This document shows, one piece after another, positions 26,061 to 38,270 of a stretch of DNA of 64,000 nucleotides; the stretch's first letter is position 1; every line of letters begins with the position of its first letter. The DNA is from Psychrobacillus faecigallinarum. GTDB lineage: Bacteria; Bacillota; Bacilli; Bacillales_A; Planococcaceae. Made by a program: the position numbers and the translations under genes. The stretch lies in contig NZ_JACSQO010000001.1 in the NCBI RefSeq assembly GCF_014836595.1, forward strand, positions 905,010-969,009. The letters run 5' to 3'. Below the pieces are notes generated by a model, which saw only the letters and a list, made by a program, of their open reading frames with translations, was not told the DNA's origin and searched no databases.

Positions 26061-26579
26061 ATGAAAATGCTCACGACACAGCTTTCTGGACTATTTCAAA
26101 GAATTGCAAGTTCCGAGGAAGAAAATATAGACGACACAGCTCGTCTACTTGCACAAGCTGCAGCTGGTGAAGGAAAAATCTATTTTGCTTCATTTGAAGA
26201 GATGGAAAGTATTTCTATCAATGCAAAGTATGCAGCCGAACCATTTCCACGTATGGAGCAATGGAAGCCTGATATCACTTTGACAAGTGCAGATAGAGTA
26301 TGGATTCTCACTCGTTCCTCTACAAATGAGGAAGCGCTAGCTCTTGCTAAGAAGTTAAATGAAAATTTTATCCCTTTTAGCGTTCTAGCTAGTGAACCGG
26401 CGGAAGAAGGAAATATGCTCTTTGACCTATCTTATACATATATTTCCTTGAAAATTACAAAAGGATTACTACCCGCAGATGATGGTTCTCGACTCGTTCA
26501 ACCCCATGCTTTAGCTGGATTATTCATTTACGAGGCTGTTAAGTTACAGCTGGATGAAATGATTAAGGGAGAAGAATAA
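26061..26579 (+). CDS. ywjG: DUF2529 family protein (YwjG)
   Basis: A 172-aa protein with a sugar-isomerase-like (SIS) Rossmann look: AQAAAGEGKIYFASFEEME, SADRVWILTRSSTNEEALAL, FSVLASEPAEEGN, then a C-terminal HALAGLFIYEAVKLQL. Function not established. Ribosome site GAGAGGTGAAATTAA. The position between spo0F and pyrG, divergent from spo0F, is conserved with B. subtilis ywjG. Confidence 0.85.
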   Translation: MKMLTTQLSGLFQRIASSEEENIDDTARLLAQAAAGEGKIYFASFEEMESISINAKYAAEPFPRMEQWKPDITLTSADRVWILTRSSTNEEALALAKKLNENFIPFSVLASEPAEEGNMLFDLSYTYISLKITKGLLPADDGSRLVQPHALAGLFIYEAVKLQLDEMIKGEE

Positions 26580-26595
26580 AGTATTATTTCATGGA

Positions 26596-26624
26596 GGCTA
26601 GTTGAGAAAGCTAGCCTTCTTTTA
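26596..26624 (+). terminator. Terminator after ywjG
   Basis: GGCTAG/CTAGCC stem with TTCTTTT after it. The following 26625-26990 is AT-rich and holds no gene, repeat or site that I can support. Confidence 0.7.
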
Positions 26625-26990
26625 ATGCCATTTATTAAGTTATCTCAAAGTCTATTTCCAATTTTATGTTCTTTTCACCGAAGTCTCACAACTAATTTTG
26701 GATAATAATTACACAAAATTAAGCGAGAATCTTAGTATGTATAAGTGTTCATCATCTACTTTATATGCCTTGTTTCTTTCTTAATTCCTCACTTTATTTA
26801 GTTTTTTTCATATTTATATCATAACTTAAAATACATAATTTTTACATTTAATTATTGAAATTTCGAATTATAAATTATCACTATTTTTATATAACATTAC
26901 ATATAAACCAATATTATCCTATTACTTAGCAATTCTCAATAGGACCTCTATACCGGACTTTTTATCCTATTAAAATGAATTAAAAATAAA

Positions 26991-27026
26991 AAAATGCAGT
27001 TCGATTACTAGTCGAACTGCATTTTT
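26991..27026 (-). terminator. Terminator after pyrG
   Basis: AAAATGCAGTTCGA pairs with TCGAACTGCATTTT around TTACTAG, with T/A tails on both sides, 8 nt past the pyrG stop. Confidence 0.85.
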
Positions 27027-27033
27027 CAAATTA

Positions 27034-28722
<1,689 letters not shown>

Positions 28723-28732
28723 TCAAAAAGAG

Positions 28733-28770
28733 CCCAATAAAATCTTATAGCGTTTAGATTAAGAAGTCAA
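28733..28770 (-). promoter_or_regulatory. pyrG promoter with GGGC initiation site
   Basis: TTGACT (28770-28765), 17 nt, TAAGAT (28747-28742), 6 nt, then GGGCTC from 28735. B. subtilis pyrG starts at GGGC, and under CTP limitation adds extra Gs there (reiterative transcription). Confidence 0.8.
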
Positions 28771-28773
28771 GGA

Positions 28774-29334
28774 TTATTCTTCGTCTTCATCCTCTTCGTC
28801 TAGTTCCTCATCATCTATGATTTCGAATTCATCATCATCCTCATCAATCAGGTCTTCCTCGATAACGTCTACTTCATCGATTTCCTCTTCTACAAAATCG
28901 ATTGCAACGTCATCCTCTTCATCGTCATCATCATCGTCGTCGTCTTCAGTAAATTCATCGAATTCCTCTTCAAAGATGATTTCATCTTCATCCAAGTCAT
29001 CAAGATCGTCTAAATCATCCACTGCTTTTGCTTTCTTCTTACGTACTTTGACTGTAGGAGCAGTTTCTTCCTCAATTTGTTCCACTGGGTACCATTCTCT
29101 TAGGCCCCATTGATTTTCAGCAATCGCAAGGAAGCGTCCGTCAATATTCATATCTGTGTAGAATTGTGGCTTACGAGCTGCCATTTCCTCATCTGTAAAG
29201 CCGTTCAAATTTTGAATTTCATCGAAAAGCTCCGTTAATGTCATCGAGTTTTTCTTATCTTCTAGTATGGCAAAACCAATATCTATTAATGATTCTTCTT
29301 GTAGTTGTGCTGTTGTCATTTCACGAAAATTCAA
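28774..29334 (-). CDS. rpoE: RNA polymerase delta subunit
   Basis: Delta speeds RNA polymerase recycling and affects initiating-NTP sensing. The N-terminal HARE-HTH domain (about 1-90) shows SLIDIGFAILEDKKNSMTL, QFYTDMNIDGRFLAIAEN and WGLREWYP; the C-terminal half is an acidic tail with long Asp/Glu runs. The TTG at 29334 is chosen (AGAAAGGA upstream; MNFREMTTAQLQ); the ATG 15 nt downstream is the alternative. The gene before pyrG, as in B. subtilis. Confidence 0.92.
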   Translation of the reverse strand: MNFREMTTAQLQEESLIDIGFAILEDKKNSMTLTELFDEIQNLNGFTDEEMAARKPQFYTDMNIDGRFLAIAENQWGLREWYPVEQIEEETAPTVKVRKKKAKAVDDLDDLDDLDEDEIIFEEEFDEFTEDDDDDDDDEEDDVAIDFVEEEIDEVDVIEEDLIDEDDDEFEIIDDEELDEEDEDEE

Positions 29335-29406
29335 ATCGTGCACGTCCTTTCTGTTTCCGCTTGCATACTTTCCATTATATACAAACAATTATGTTATATG
29401 CTACAT

Positions 29407-29565
29407 TCATTTATTCTTTTTGAAAAGAGATATTTTCCTACCAACTATAGAAAACAAATAAAAAGAAAGCAAGAGTAAAGGTATAGAGGCGAGTCTTTTA
29501 TTATACAGCCAAATTGTTGTTAAGAGGAGAACAATTATAACCATCATTTGTACCGGTTTTTTCAT
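29407..29565 (-). CDS. Small membrane protein, 52 aa
   Basis: ATG with a strong ribosome site GAGGAGAAGTGTT. The product has two hydrophobic segments (about residues 6-20 and 28-42) and a basic tail (GRKISLFKKNK). Family not recognised. It lies between icmF and rpoE on the minus strand, after the icmF terminator. Confidence 0.6.
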   Translation of the reverse strand: MKKPVQMMVIIVLLLTTIWLYNKRLASIPLLLLSFYLFSIVGRKISLFKKNK

Positions 29566-29615
29566 AACACTTCTCCTCTACGACTTAATAAATACATTAT
29601 ACTAAAGAATATAAT

Positions 29616-29653
29616 AAAAAAGTGTCTCTAATATACTTAGAGACACTTTTTTT
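29616..29653 (-). terminator. Terminator after icmF
   Basis: AAAGTGTCTCTAA/TTAGAGACACTTT stem flanked by A and T runs. It overlaps the icmF stop codon region and can act in both directions. Confidence 0.85.
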
Positions 29654-32600
29654 TACATATTTCGACGGTATTGCCCTCCAACCTCGTAAAGAGCATTAGT
29701 AATTTGACCTAGACTCGCCTTTTGAACAGTGCTCATTAGCTCTTCAAAAATATTTCCACCGCTCATCGCTACCTGCTTCAAACGGTTCAACGAGTTTTGA
29801 ACGTCTGCTTCATGCTTGAGTTGGAAATCTTGAAGATTCTTAATCTGGGTTTCTTTTTCCTCTTTTGAAGCACGGGCTAGCTCCATATTGTTAATGTCAT
29901 CCTCAGATGCCGGATTTGGGTTTAAATAAGTATTCACTCCGATAATTGGCAGTTCACCTGTGTGCTTCTTCATTTCATAGTACATAGACTCTTCTTGAAT
30001 TTTTCCACGTTGATACTGAGTCTCCATGGCACCAAGTACTCCTCCACGATCATTAATGCGATCGAACTCAGCAAGTACTGCCTCTTCTACTATATCCGTC
30101 AGCTCATCTACAACAAATGATCCTTGTAAAGAGTTTTCGTTTTTCGACAAACCATGCTCTTTCGTAATAATCATCTGTATAGCCATCGCACGACGTACAG
30201 ATTCCTCTGTTGGAGTCGTAATTGCTTCATCGTACGCATTGGTGTGTAAAGAGTTACAGTTATCTTGCAATGCCATCAAAGCTTGAAGAGTCGTGCGGAT
30301 ATCGTTGAAATCTATTTCCTGCGCATGAAGACTTCTGCCCGATGTTTGAACATGGTATTTTAACTTTTGGCTGCGTTCGTTGGCACCATACTTCTCACGC
30401 ATGACGACTGCCCAAATACGACGTGCCACTCGACCAATTACTGTATATTCTGGATCAAGCCCATTTGAGAAGAAGAATGATAGATTCGGTGCAAAGTCGT
30501 CAATATTCATACCACGGCTCAAATAATATTCCACATACGTGAATCCATTCGCGAGCGTGAAGGCTAGCTGTGAAATAGGATTTGCTCCGGCTTCAGCAAT
30601 ATGATACCCAGAGATTGAAACAGAGTAATAATTACGAACCTTTTGGTCAATAAAATATTGTTGAATATCACCCATCATGCGAAGTGCAAATTCCGTAGAG
30701 AATATACAAGTATTTTGACCTTGGTCTTCTTTTAGAATGTCCGCCTGTACAGTCCCACGAACTACTTGCAGTGTCGCTTCTTTAACCTGAGTAAATTCCT
30801 CTACAGTCAAGGTTCTACCTAGCTCCTCTTCCTTTAGGCGAACTTGCTGATCGATTGCAGTGTTCATAAACATTGCCAAAATGATTGGAGCCGGACCATT
30901 GATGGTCATTGATACGGATGTAGATGGCGCACATAAATCGAAGCCAGCATATAGCTTCTTCATATCCTCTAACGTACAGATGCTGACCCCTGACTCTCCA
31001 ACTTTTCCGTAAATGTCAGGTCTGTAGTCTGGGTCTTCCCCGTATAATGTTACAGAATCAAAGGCTGTAGAGAGTCGCTTCGCATCGTCATCCTTTGATA
31101 AGTAATGGAAGCGACGGTTTGTACGCTCTGGTGTTCCTTCTCCTGCAAATTGACGCTTTGGATCCTCTCCTTCTCTTCGGAAAGGAAAAACTCCAGCGGT
31201 ATATGGAAATGAGCCAGGCACATTCTCCTTATATACCCATTTTAAAATCTCCCCGTAATCGACAAATTTCGGTAGAGCTACTTTAGGAATTTTCAAGCCT
31301 GATAGGCTTTCCGTACGAAGAATCGTACGAATCTCTTTATCTCGAATCTTCGTAACGAATTCGTCTCCTGCATATGCATCCTTCAAAGCATGCCAATTTT
31401 CTAGAATACGTTTAGATTCTGCTGATAATTCATCTTTAATGCCCGCTGCTAAAGACTCTAAAGATTGAATCAATGCATCCTCCGTTCTTTTTTTCTTTAC
31501 CTCATCAATAGCGCCTTCTAATTGGAATAGCCTTCTCGCAAACTCAACCTGCTCTTCTGATTTCTTATGATAGCCTCTCACCGTATCTGTGATTTCACGC
31601 AAATAATAGCGACGATCGTTAGGAATGATGACATTTTGCTTTTGTGTTTTTATAAATTGCTCATACGAGGTTTCCCAATCAGTTCCCATTTTTTTATTTA
31701 CGGTTTCAATCAATGCTGCAAATAATGAGTTAGTCCCCTTATCATTGAACTGGCTAGCAATTGTACCGTAAACAGGCATTTTATCCAGTTCTTCATCCCA
31801 AAGCTCGTGGCTGCGTTGATACTGCTTTTGGACCTGTCTTAATGCATCCTCTGAGCCCTTGCGTTCGAATTTATTGATAACGATTAAATCGGCATAATCT
31901 ATCATATCGATTTTTTCTAATTGAGAAGGTGCCCCGAACTCACTTGTCATGACGTACATGGAAAGATCCGAAACGTTTGTAATTTCTGCGTCACCTTGCC
32001 CTATTCCACTTGTTTCAACAATTATTAAATCATAGCCTGCGACCTTCACTACATCGAGTACATCTGCAATTGCACCAGACAGCTCCGTTCGCGATCCACG
32101 AGTCGCCAAGCTTCTCATGAATACTCTCTTATTGAAGATGGCATTCATACGGATACGGTCTCCCAGAAGTGCCCCACCGGTTTTTTGCTTTGTTGGATCA
32201 ATAGATAGAACCGCTATTTTCTTGTCTGGTAATTCTTGTAGAAAACGACGGATCAGCTCATCTGTCAAAGAACTTTTCCCTGCACCACCAGTGCCAGTAA
32301 TCCCCAAAACCGGTGTTCCTTTTGACAAACCTTTTGCCTGTTCTAGCATACTAGTAGTGTCTTGTTCTCCAGTTTGATAGGCTTCTTCTGCTAGCGTAAT
32401 TAGATGTGCAAGTACTTCTGGATTTTCCGTTGTCACGTTTTCTATTGCTTCCTTTGCGCCTGAAGCTTTCGTAGGTACGTCACATTCCATCAGCATTTGA
32501 TTGATCATTCCCTGTAACCCTAGCTTACGGCCATCCTCAGGTGAGAATATGCCGGAAATTCCGTAATCCTGTAACTCTTTTATTTCCTTTGGAATGATTA

Positions 32601-32910
32601 CTCCGCCGCCGCCACCAAATATACGAATATGTGGTGCGCCCCTTTCCGCAAGTAAATCCTTCATATATTTAAAATACTCGACATGTCCTCCCTGATAGGA
32701 AGAGATGGCAATCCCTTGAACATCCTCTTGAATAGCGGCATTAACTACCTCTTCAACCGAGCGATTATGCCCTAAGTGGATAACCTCTGCTCCGCTCGCC
32801 TGTAAAATGCGACGCATAATATTGATGGATGCATCATGCCCGTCAAAAAGGCTCGACGCCGTTACAAAACGAACATGATTTTTTGGACGATATACTTCTA
32901 CCTTAGACAT
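29653..32910 (-). CDS. icmF: Fused isobutyryl-CoA mutase IcmF
   Basis: Adenosylcobalamin-dependent interconversion of isobutyryl- and n-butyryl-CoA, with a built-in G-protein chaperone. 1085 residues: the B12-binding domain (about 10-140; [14 protein letters not shown] with the base-off His, SSYQGGH, GGGGG), the MeaB-like GTPase (about 190-410; [33 protein letters not shown]) and the TIM-barrel mutase (about 550-1085; [36 protein letters not shown]). ATG 32910 with AAGGAGGAACAAC. Last gene of the acyl-CoA operon; its cofactor is supplied by the B12 operon at 44-54 kb. Confidence 0.95.
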   Translation of the reverse strand: MSKVEVYRPKNHVRFVTASSLFDGHDASINIMRRILQASGAEVIHLGHNRSVEEVVNAAIQEDVQGIAISSYQGGHVEYFKYMKDLLAERGAPHIRIFGGGGGVIIPKEIKELQDYGISGIFSPEDGRKLGLQGMINQMLMECDVPTKASGAKEAIENVTTENPEVLAHLITLAEEAYQTGEQDTTSMLEQAKGLSKGTPVLGITGTGGAGKSSLTDELIRRFLQELPDKKIAVLSIDPTKQKTGGALLGDRIRMNAIFNKRVFMRSLATRGSRTELSGAIADVLDVVKVAGYDLIIVETSGIGQGDAEITNVSDLSMYVMTSEFGAPSQLEKIDMIDYADLIVINKFERKGSEDALRQVQKQYQRSHELWDEELDKMPVYGTIASQFNDKGTNSLFAALIETVNKKMGTDWETSYEQFIKTQKQNVIIPNDRRYYLREITDTVRGYHKKSEEQVEFARRLFQLEGAIDEVKKKRTEDALIQSLESLAAGIKDELSAESKRILENWHALKDAYAGDEFVTKIRDKEIRTILRTESLSGLKIPKVALPKFVDYGEILKWVYKENVPGSFPYTAGVFPFRREGEDPKRQFAGEGTPERTNRRFHYLSKDDDAKRLSTAFDSVTLYGEDPDYRPDIYGKVGESGVSICTLEDMKKLYAGFDLCAPSTSVSMTINGPAPIILAMFMNTAIDQQVRLKEEELGRTLTVEEFTQVKEATLQVVRGTVQADILKEDQGQNTCIFSTEFALRMMGDIQQYFIDQKVRNYYSVSISGYHIAEAGANPISQLAFTLANGFTYVEYYLSRGMNIDDFAPNLSFFFSNGLDPEYTVIGRVARRIWAVVMREKYGANERSQKLKYHVQTSGRSLHAQEIDFNDIRTTLQALMALQDNCNSLHTNAYDEAITTPTEESVRRAMAIQMIITKEHGLSKNENSLQGSFVVDELTDIVEEAVLAEFDRINDRGGVLGAMETQYQRGKIQEESMYYEMKKHTGELPIIGVNTYLNPNPASEDDINNMELARASKEEKETQIKNLQDFQLKHEADVQNSLNRLKQVAMSGGNIFEELMSTVQKASLGQITNALYEVGGQYRRNM

Positions 32911-32961
32911 GTTGTTCCTCCTTGTTTGTATGAACATTTCTTATGAACTTAGGACTGACAC

Positions 32962-33597
32962 TTAAATGATGTCCTTCGCATTACCCATCCCACTGAGTAA
33001 TAATTGCACTTGTAAATCTGTAAATTGTTCAATTGAAAATTCCTTGCGGAGAGCCCATCTTCTAAAAGCCCACATTTGCCCTTGAACGACCAATGTATGA
33101 GCGTAAAGCTTAGCCTGTTCTCCGGTCAACTTAAGCTCCCCACCTTGAATACAGCCAACAATAATCTTGTGGAAGATTTCCACCATTTCCAGTTCCTTGA
33201 GTAATACATATTCGAGCGCTTGCTTTGGTAAGGATTTAGATTCCTGGTACATGACAACGAACTCATCCGACATATCATCTATCACCCCATAATAGTGATG
33301 AATCGCATTTCGTAAGTCCTCGATTGTACCGTTCTCAGGTTGGAATTTGGATAGCCTCTCGTGTACCTCATGATAAATGCTATCGCATACTAAATAGAGG
33401 ACATCCTCCTTAGTACGGATATATTCATACAGCGTCCCAATACTGAAACCTGCTTCCTTCGCAATTTCTCTAGTAGTAGTACGATGAAAACCTTTCTGTT
33501 TGAATAAAGTCACCGCAGCTCGAATCATTTGCTGGCGTCTTTTTTCAATAAGATTACCGTCCTTTACAGAGGTCAGTACTTCGTGTTTTTTATCCAT
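32962..33597 (-). CDS. TetR family regulator of fatty-acid degradation genes (FadR-like)
   Basis: 211 residues. The N-terminal helix-turn-helix reads RAAVTLFKQKGFHRTTTREIA, AGFSIGTLYEYIRTKEDVL, and a C-terminal ligand domain follows. In Bacillus, FadR of this type represses beta-oxidation genes until long-chain acyl-CoA binds. It starts 1 nt after the acyl-CoA dehydrogenase stop, so it is within the operon it probably controls. Candidate operators are at 38168-38186 and 40506-40523. Confidence 0.85.
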   Translation of the reverse strand: MDKKHEVLTSVKDGNLIEKRRQQMIRAAVTLFKQKGFHRTTTREIAKEAGFSIGTLYEYIRTKEDVLYLVCDSIYHEVHERLSKFQPENGTIEDLRNAIHHYYGVIDDMSDEFVVMYQESKSLPKQALEYVLLKELEMVEIFHKIIVGCIQGGELKLTGEQAKLYAHTLVVQGQMWAFRRWALRKEFSIEQFTDLQVQLLLSGMGNAKDII

Positions 33598-33598
33598 G

Positions 33599-34738
33599 CT
33601 ACTTAGTCAACATACGAGAGATGACAAGACGCTGAATTTCTTGAGTACCCTCATAAATTTGAGTTATTTTTGCATCACGCATAAAACGCTCTACTGGGTA
33701 ATCCTTTGTATATCCGTATCCACCATACACTTGAACAGCTTCAGTTGTTACCTTCATCGCTGTGTCTCCTGCCATCAGCTTCGCCATAGCAGACTCCTTC
33801 CCATAGGAAAGACCATTAGATTCTAACCATGCTGCTTGATAGGTCAGTAAACGAGAGGCTTCAATGGAAGTTGCCATGTCTGCTAATTTGAATGATACTC
33901 CTTGGTTAGCAGCAATCGGTTTACCAAACTGTACACGTTCCTTTGCGTAGCTAACAGAAGCATCTAAAGCACCCTGTGCAATACCAACTGCTTGAGCAGC
34001 AATCCCGTTGCGACCACCGTCTAACGTTTTCATCGCAATGATAAAACCTTCTCCTTCTTGACCTAGTAAGTTTTCTTTAGGCACTCGGCAGTTATCAAAG
34101 ATTATTTCTGTTGTAGGTGATGAACGAATCCCTAGCTTCTTCTCTTTCTTCCCTACTGAGAACCCTTCAAAGTCAGCTTCCACAATAAATGCACTAGTTC
34201 CCTTATGCTTAGATTCTGGATCAGTCACTGCAAATACAACATAGATATCGGCAATTCCACCATTTGTAATGAAGATTTTAGATCCATTTAACACATAATG
34301 ATCGCCATCTAATTTAGCAGTTGTTCTCATACCACCAGCATCAGACCCTGAACCTGCTTCTGTTAAACCATAGCCACCGATTTTCGTTCCTTCTGCCATC
34401 GGACGAAGGTATTTTTGCTTTTGCTCTTCGTTACCGTACTTGAAAATTGGCCATCCAGCTAAGGATGTGTGCGCTGAAAGAGTTACACCTGTCGATGCAC
34501 ATACTCGAGATAATTCCTCCACTGCGATACAGTACGCTAGATAATCTGAACCGATTCCCCCGTACTCCTCTGGCCACGGAATCCCTGTTAAGCCAAGCTC
34601 AGCCATTTTGTCAAAAATTCCACGGTCAAAGCGCTCTTCTTCATCACGTTCTGCAGCTGTTGGAGCCACTTCTTTCACTGCAAAATCGCGTACCATTTTA
34701 CGAATCATTTCATGCTCTTCTGTTAGTTGAAAATTCAT
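33599..34738 (-). CDS. acdA: Acyl-CoA dehydrogenase (first copy, nearest the tetR gene)
   Basis: FAD enzyme that introduces the alpha-beta double bond in acyl-CoA. N-terminal helices ([19 protein letters not shown]), FAD-binding [19 protein letters not shown] and [15 protein letters not shown], and the C-terminal base region [19 protein letters not shown] (catalytic Glu in QIYEGTQEI). 379 residues. Substrate preference (short, branched) cannot be told apart here. It is followed at once by the TetR gene. Confidence 0.9.
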   Translation of the reverse strand: MNFQLTEEHEMIRKMVRDFAVKEVAPTAAERDEEERFDRGIFDKMAELGLTGIPWPEEYGGIGSDYLAYCIAVEELSRVCASTGVTLSAHTSLAGWPIFKYGNEEQKQKYLRPMAEGTKIGGYGLTEAGSGSDAGGMRTTAKLDGDHYVLNGSKIFITNGGIADIYVVFAVTDPESKHKGTSAFIVEADFEGFSVGKKEKKLGIRSSPTTEIIFDNCRVPKENLLGQEGEGFIIAMKTLDGGRNGIAAQAVGIAQGALDASVSYAKERVQFGKPIAANQGVSFKLADMATSIEASRLLTYQAAWLESNGLSYGKESAMAKLMAGDTAMKVTTEAVQVYGGYGYTKDYPVERFMRDAKITQIYEGTQEIQRLVISRMLTK

Positions 34739-34896
34739 TTGAACATTCCGCCTTTTGATTTAATTTAGTTTTTGTGATTCATAGGTTAGTTTAGGTTTTG
34801 TGATATTCCATTTACTATTTGAGACTTTCAGTTTGGGTTTGGTGACAATTTGTTTTTTGTGATGTTCAAACCCTAATTTATAGCAACCATCTATTA
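34739..34896 (-). other. Intergenic with degenerate ATCACAAAA repeats
   Basis: Between the two acd genes three minus-strand elements, ACATCACAAAAAACAAA, ATATCACAAAACCTAAA and GAATCACAAAAACTAAA, occur with a fourth weaker one. Function unknown; no ORF. Confidence 0.35.
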
Positions 34897-36033
34897 TTAA
34901 TTCATCAAGTGCTTGCTAATTACGATTCGCTGAATTTCACTTGTGCCCTCATATATTTCGGTAATCTTTGCATCACGGAAGTAACGCTCTACTGGATAAT
35001 CCTCCGTGTAGCCGTAGCCTCCGAATACTTGAACCGCTTCGATTGCTACATCTACTGCTGTTTTGGATGCGAATAGTTTGGCCATAGATGCCTCTTTTCC
35101 ACAAGGGAGTCCCTTATCTCGCATACTTGCAGCACGATAAACTAGTAATCTAGACGCTTCTACTGCTGTCCCCATGTCGGCTAGTTTGAAGCCTACTCCT
35201 TGGTTGGCTGCAATTGGCTTGCCGAATTGAATACGCTCCTTAGCGTAGCCTACTGCTGCTTCAAAGGCAGCTTCTGCAATACCTAGTGCTTGGGTAGCAA
35301 TACCAATACGGCCAGTGTTTAAGTTGGCCATAGCTATTTTGAAGCCTTCTCCCTCTTCCCCTAGTAGGTTTTCAACTGGGATTTTCATATCTTCAAAGGT
35401 GATTTGAACCGTTCTTGAGCCATGTAAGCCCATTTTTTGCTCATCTTTTCCGATGATAAAACCAGGTGTATCTTTCTCCACGATAAATGCAGAGATTCCT
35501 CGGGAACCTTGTGTAGCATCTGTGGAAGCGAATACGATATAAACGTCTGCCTCTCCGCCATTCGTGATGAATACCTTTGAGCCATTAATCACATATTCAT
35601 CACCTTTTTTGACTGCCTTCGTTTTAAGAGCTCCTGCATCTGAGCCAGCAGATGGTTCTGTTAAACAAAATGCACCTAAATATTCTCCGGCAGCAAGCTT
35701 TGGAATATATTTTTGTTTTTGCTCCTCATTTCCAAAATAAAGAATTGGATTTGTGCCTACTGACGTGTGGACAGAAAGGATAACCCCTACAACTGCACTC
35801 ACCTTTGATAATTCATTGATGGCGATGACGTAACTAGTAAAATCCATCTCCGAGCCACCATATTTTTCTGGGATTGTGATTCCCATCAATCCAAGCTCTC
35901 CCATTTTTTTAATAATCTCGCGCGGGAACTCCCCTTGCTCCATACGTTCTATAAATGGCTCAATTTCGGTTTTTGCAAAATCACGGACCATGTTGCGCAT
36001 CATTAGTTGTTCTTCTGTGAAATGTAAATCCAT
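34897..36033 (-). CDS. mmgC: Acyl-CoA dehydrogenase (second copy, MmgC-like)
   Basis: 378 residues, clearly a paralogue of the next gene. FCLTEPSAGSDAGALKTKA and FITNGGEADVYIVFA bind FAD; AVQVFGGYGYTEDYPVERYF and EIYEGTSEIQRIVIS close the active site. Together with hbd and thiolase it gives a short-chain beta-oxidation set. 20 nt separates it from hbd. Short-chain substrate is inferred from operon content. Confidence 0.9.
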   Translation of the reverse strand: MDLHFTEEQLMMRNMVRDFAKTEIEPFIERMEQGEFPREIIKKMGELGLMGITIPEKYGGSEMDFTSYVIAINELSKVSAVVGVILSVHTSVGTNPILYFGNEEQKQKYIPKLAAGEYLGAFCLTEPSAGSDAGALKTKAVKKGDEYVINGSKVFITNGGEADVYIVFASTDATQGSRGISAFIVEKDTPGFIIGKDEQKMGLHGSRTVQITFEDMKIPVENLLGEEGEGFKIAMANLNTGRIGIATQALGIAEAAFEAAVGYAKERIQFGKPIAANQGVGFKLADMGTAVEASRLLVYRAASMRDKGLPCGKEASMAKLFASKTAVDVAIEAVQVFGGYGYTEDYPVERYFRDAKITEIYEGTSEIQRIVISKHLMN

Positions 36034-36053
36034 CGATTAATCCCCTTTGTTTG

Positions 36054-36905
36054 TTATTCGTATATGTAGAAGCCTCTACCAGTTTTCTTACCTAACCATC
36101 CAGCCTTCACATATTTACGTAATAACGGGCATGGTCGATACTTGCTGTCTCCAAAGCCGTCGTGAAGAACTTCCATAATGTACAGGCAAGTGTCTAGACC
36201 AATAAAGTCAGCTAGCTGAAGAGGACCCATCGGATGATTCATCCCCATCTTCATCACGTCATCAATTGCCTCCTTCGTTGCTACGCCTTCATATAACGTA
36301 TAAATTGCCTCGTTAATCATTGGCATCAATACACGATTAGCAACAAAACCTGGGAAGTCATTTACCTCTACAGGAACCTTATTTAGCTTTTTCGTCATTT
36401 CTTCAATGGCCATATAAATATCATCATTAGTTGCAAGGCCTCGAATAATTTCTACTAGCTTCATTACTGGAACTGGATTCATAAAATGCATTCCAATTAC
36501 TTGCTCGGGACGATTTGTTGCTGCTGCAATTTCTGTAATTGGCAGAGAGGAAGTGTTTGTCGCTAAAATTGTATGTGCTGGTGTTATCTCATCTAGCTGT
36601 TTAAAAATAGATTGCTTGATTTCCATATTTTCGACTGCTGCTTCAATAACTATGTCTACGTCATTTGCATCCTCTAGGGAAAGTGATTTCGTGATTTTAT
36701 TTAAAATGACTTGTTTTTCGTCCTCTGTCATTCTTCCCTTTTCCACATTTCGAGAGAGGTTCTTTGTAATTGTTTGAAGTCCACGATCAAAGAATTTCTC
36801 TTCACGATCATTAAGCTTCACTTCATATCCTGCCTGTGCACAGACCTGCGCTATTCCAGACCCCATTTGTCCTGCTCCGATTACCATTACCTTTTGAATG
36901 TTCAT
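36054..36905 (-). CDS. hbd: 3-hydroxybutyryl-CoA dehydrogenase
   Basis: Oxidises 3-hydroxyacyl-CoA with NAD(P). The Rossmann loop [20 protein letters not shown] is at the N-terminus; the catalytic His is in [15 protein letters not shown], and the C-terminal domain has [18 protein letters not shown] and [19 protein letters not shown]. 283 residues. Its ATG overlaps the thiolase stop (ATGA), so translation is coupled. Confidence 0.93.
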   Translation of the reverse strand: MNIQKVMVIGAGQMGSGIAQVCAQAGYEVKLNDREEKFFDRGLQTITKNLSRNVEKGRMTEDEKQVILNKITKSLSLEDANDVDIVIEAAVENMEIKQSIFKQLDEITPAHTILATNTSSLPITEIAAATNRPEQVIGMHFMNPVPVMKLVEIIRGLATNDDIYMAIEEMTKKLNKVPVEVNDFPGFVANRVLMPMINEAIYTLYEGVATKEAIDDVMKMGMNHPMGPLQLADFIGLDTCLYIMEVLHDGFGDSKYRPCPLLRKYVKAGWLGKKTGRGFYIYE

Positions 36906-38110
36906 GCTAGATTCCCTCCTGTTTTTGGAACTTCAATCATGATGGCATCTCCTTGGCCGCCGCCAGAACAAATGGCTGCAATTCCAATTCCTCCGCCTCT
37001 GCGTTTCAACTCGTATGCTAACGTCAAAATGATACGAGCTCCTGACGCTCCAATCGGGTGTCCTAAGGCTACTGCTCCACCATTGACATTAACCTTGCTC
37101 TCATCAAGTCCGGCAATTTGACTGCTTACTAAAGCGACTGCAGCAAAAGCTTCATTTATCTCAAATAAATCAATCTCTTCAATTGTTTTTCCAGTCTTCT
37201 CTAGTAGACTATTAATAACAATACCAGGCGTTTGTGGAAAGTTTTCCGGTTCAATTGCAATTGCAGTGTGTCCAACTACATATGCTAACGGCTCTTTTCC
37301 AAGCTCTTTTGCTTTATCCTCATTTGTTAAAACAAGTGCACAAGCTCCATCATTTACCCCAGGTGCGTTACCTGCTGTGATAGACCCATCCTTACCAAAC
37401 GCTGGTTTTAGTTTGGCAAGTGATTCAACAGAGGTATCTGCCCGAGGTGCTTCGTCTTGGTCTACGACTATTGGTTCACCTTTTCTCTGTGGAATTTCAA
37501 CAGGTACGATTTCTTCCGCAAATAAACCTTCTTCAATTGCTTTCAAGGCTAAGCTATGGCTTCTAAAAGACCACTCATCTTGCTTTTCACGAGATAATTC
37601 AAATGCTTCTGCAGTAGAATTTCCGTAACTCCCCATATGGACGCGCTTTGGATGAAATGAACAGGATAGACCGTCATAAATCATCCCATCTACCATTTGC
37701 CCATCACCCATTCTTAATCCAAATCTGCCCTTTGGTAAATAGTAAGGAGCGTTAGACATAGATTCCATTCCCCCAGCAACGATCACTTCTTCGTCCCCTA
37801 AACGAATGATTTGATCTGCCAGTGTTACACTACGCATTCCAGAGGCACAAACCTTGTTAATCGTTTCTGTTTGAACTGCCCATGGGATTCCTGCCTTGTT
37901 GGCCGCCTGTCGGGAAGGAATTTGTCCTTGACCAGCCTGTAAAACTGTTCCCATGATTACTTCATCCACTTGCTCTGGGCTCACGCCTGCTTTTGCAAGT
38001 GCTTCTTTTATAACGACTCCACCTAAATCAGAAGCATTTAAAGTGCTTAGCGCTCCTCCAAACTTTCCAAAAGCTGTTCGTGCTCCATCCAAAATTACTG
38101 TTTTCGTCAA
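36902..38110 (-). CDS. mmgA: Acetyl-CoA C-acetyltransferase (thiolase)
   Basis: Thiolytic cleavage of acetoacetyl-CoA (or the reverse). The acylated Cys is in [17 protein letters not shown], and the second Cys in [16 protein letters not shown]; the His is in [17 protein letters not shown]. 402 residues. TTG at 38110 is preferred, AAAGGGGTGG being its ribosome site. First gene of thiolase-hbd-acd-acd-tetR-icmF; the FadR-like box is just upstream. Confidence 0.92.
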   Translation of the reverse strand: MTKTVILDGARTAFGKFGGALSTLNASDLGGVVIKEALAKAGVSPEQVDEVIMGTVLQAGQGQIPSRQAANKAGIPWAVQTETINKVCASGMRSVTLADQIIRLGDEEVIVAGGMESMSNAPYYLPKGRFGLRMGDGQMVDGMIYDGLSCSFHPKRVHMGSYGNSTAEAFELSREKQDEWSFRSHSLALKAIEEGLFAEEIVPVEIPQRKGEPIVVDQDEAPRADTSVESLAKLKPAFGKDGSITAGNAPGVNDGACALVLTNEDKAKELGKEPLAYVVGHTAIAIEPENFPQTPGIVINSLLEKTGKTIEEIDLFEINEAFAAVALVSSQIAGLDESKVNVNGGAVALGHPIGASGARIILTLAYELKRRGGGIGIAAICSGGGQGDAIMIEVPKTGGNLA

Positions 38111-38167
38111 TACAGCCACCCCTTTGATTTGTATGCGCTTTCAACATCTATAAAAAATAAAAATTAC

Positions 38168-38186
38168 TGACTGAACGCTCGCTCGA
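38168..38186 (-). promoter_or_regulatory. Operator-like site upstream of the thiolase operon
   Basis: The minus-strand CGAGCGAGCGTTCAGTC matches the fadF upstream box TGAATGAGCATTCAGTC at 13 of 17 positions, all mismatches being transitions. Probably bound by the TetR protein of the operon. Confidence 0.5.
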
Positions 38187-38200
38187 CTTATATTGTTAAT

Positions 38201-38260
38201 AAAAGGGAGTGTTTCCACTCCCTACCTCAATTACTTTTAGTTTACTTAAAGTAATTGAGG
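38201..38260 (-). terminator. Double hairpin after fadF
   Basis: CCTCAATTACTTT/AAAGTAATTGAGG is followed on the minus strand by GGGAGTG/CACTCCC and TTTTATT. The second is a standard intrinsic terminator. Confidence 0.75.
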
Positions 38261-38270
38261 TTGGCAATTA

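Noticed and set aside
28817..29113. Serine-rich ORF on the plus strand
   Set aside because: It is the antisense of the acidic Asp/Glu tail of rpoE.
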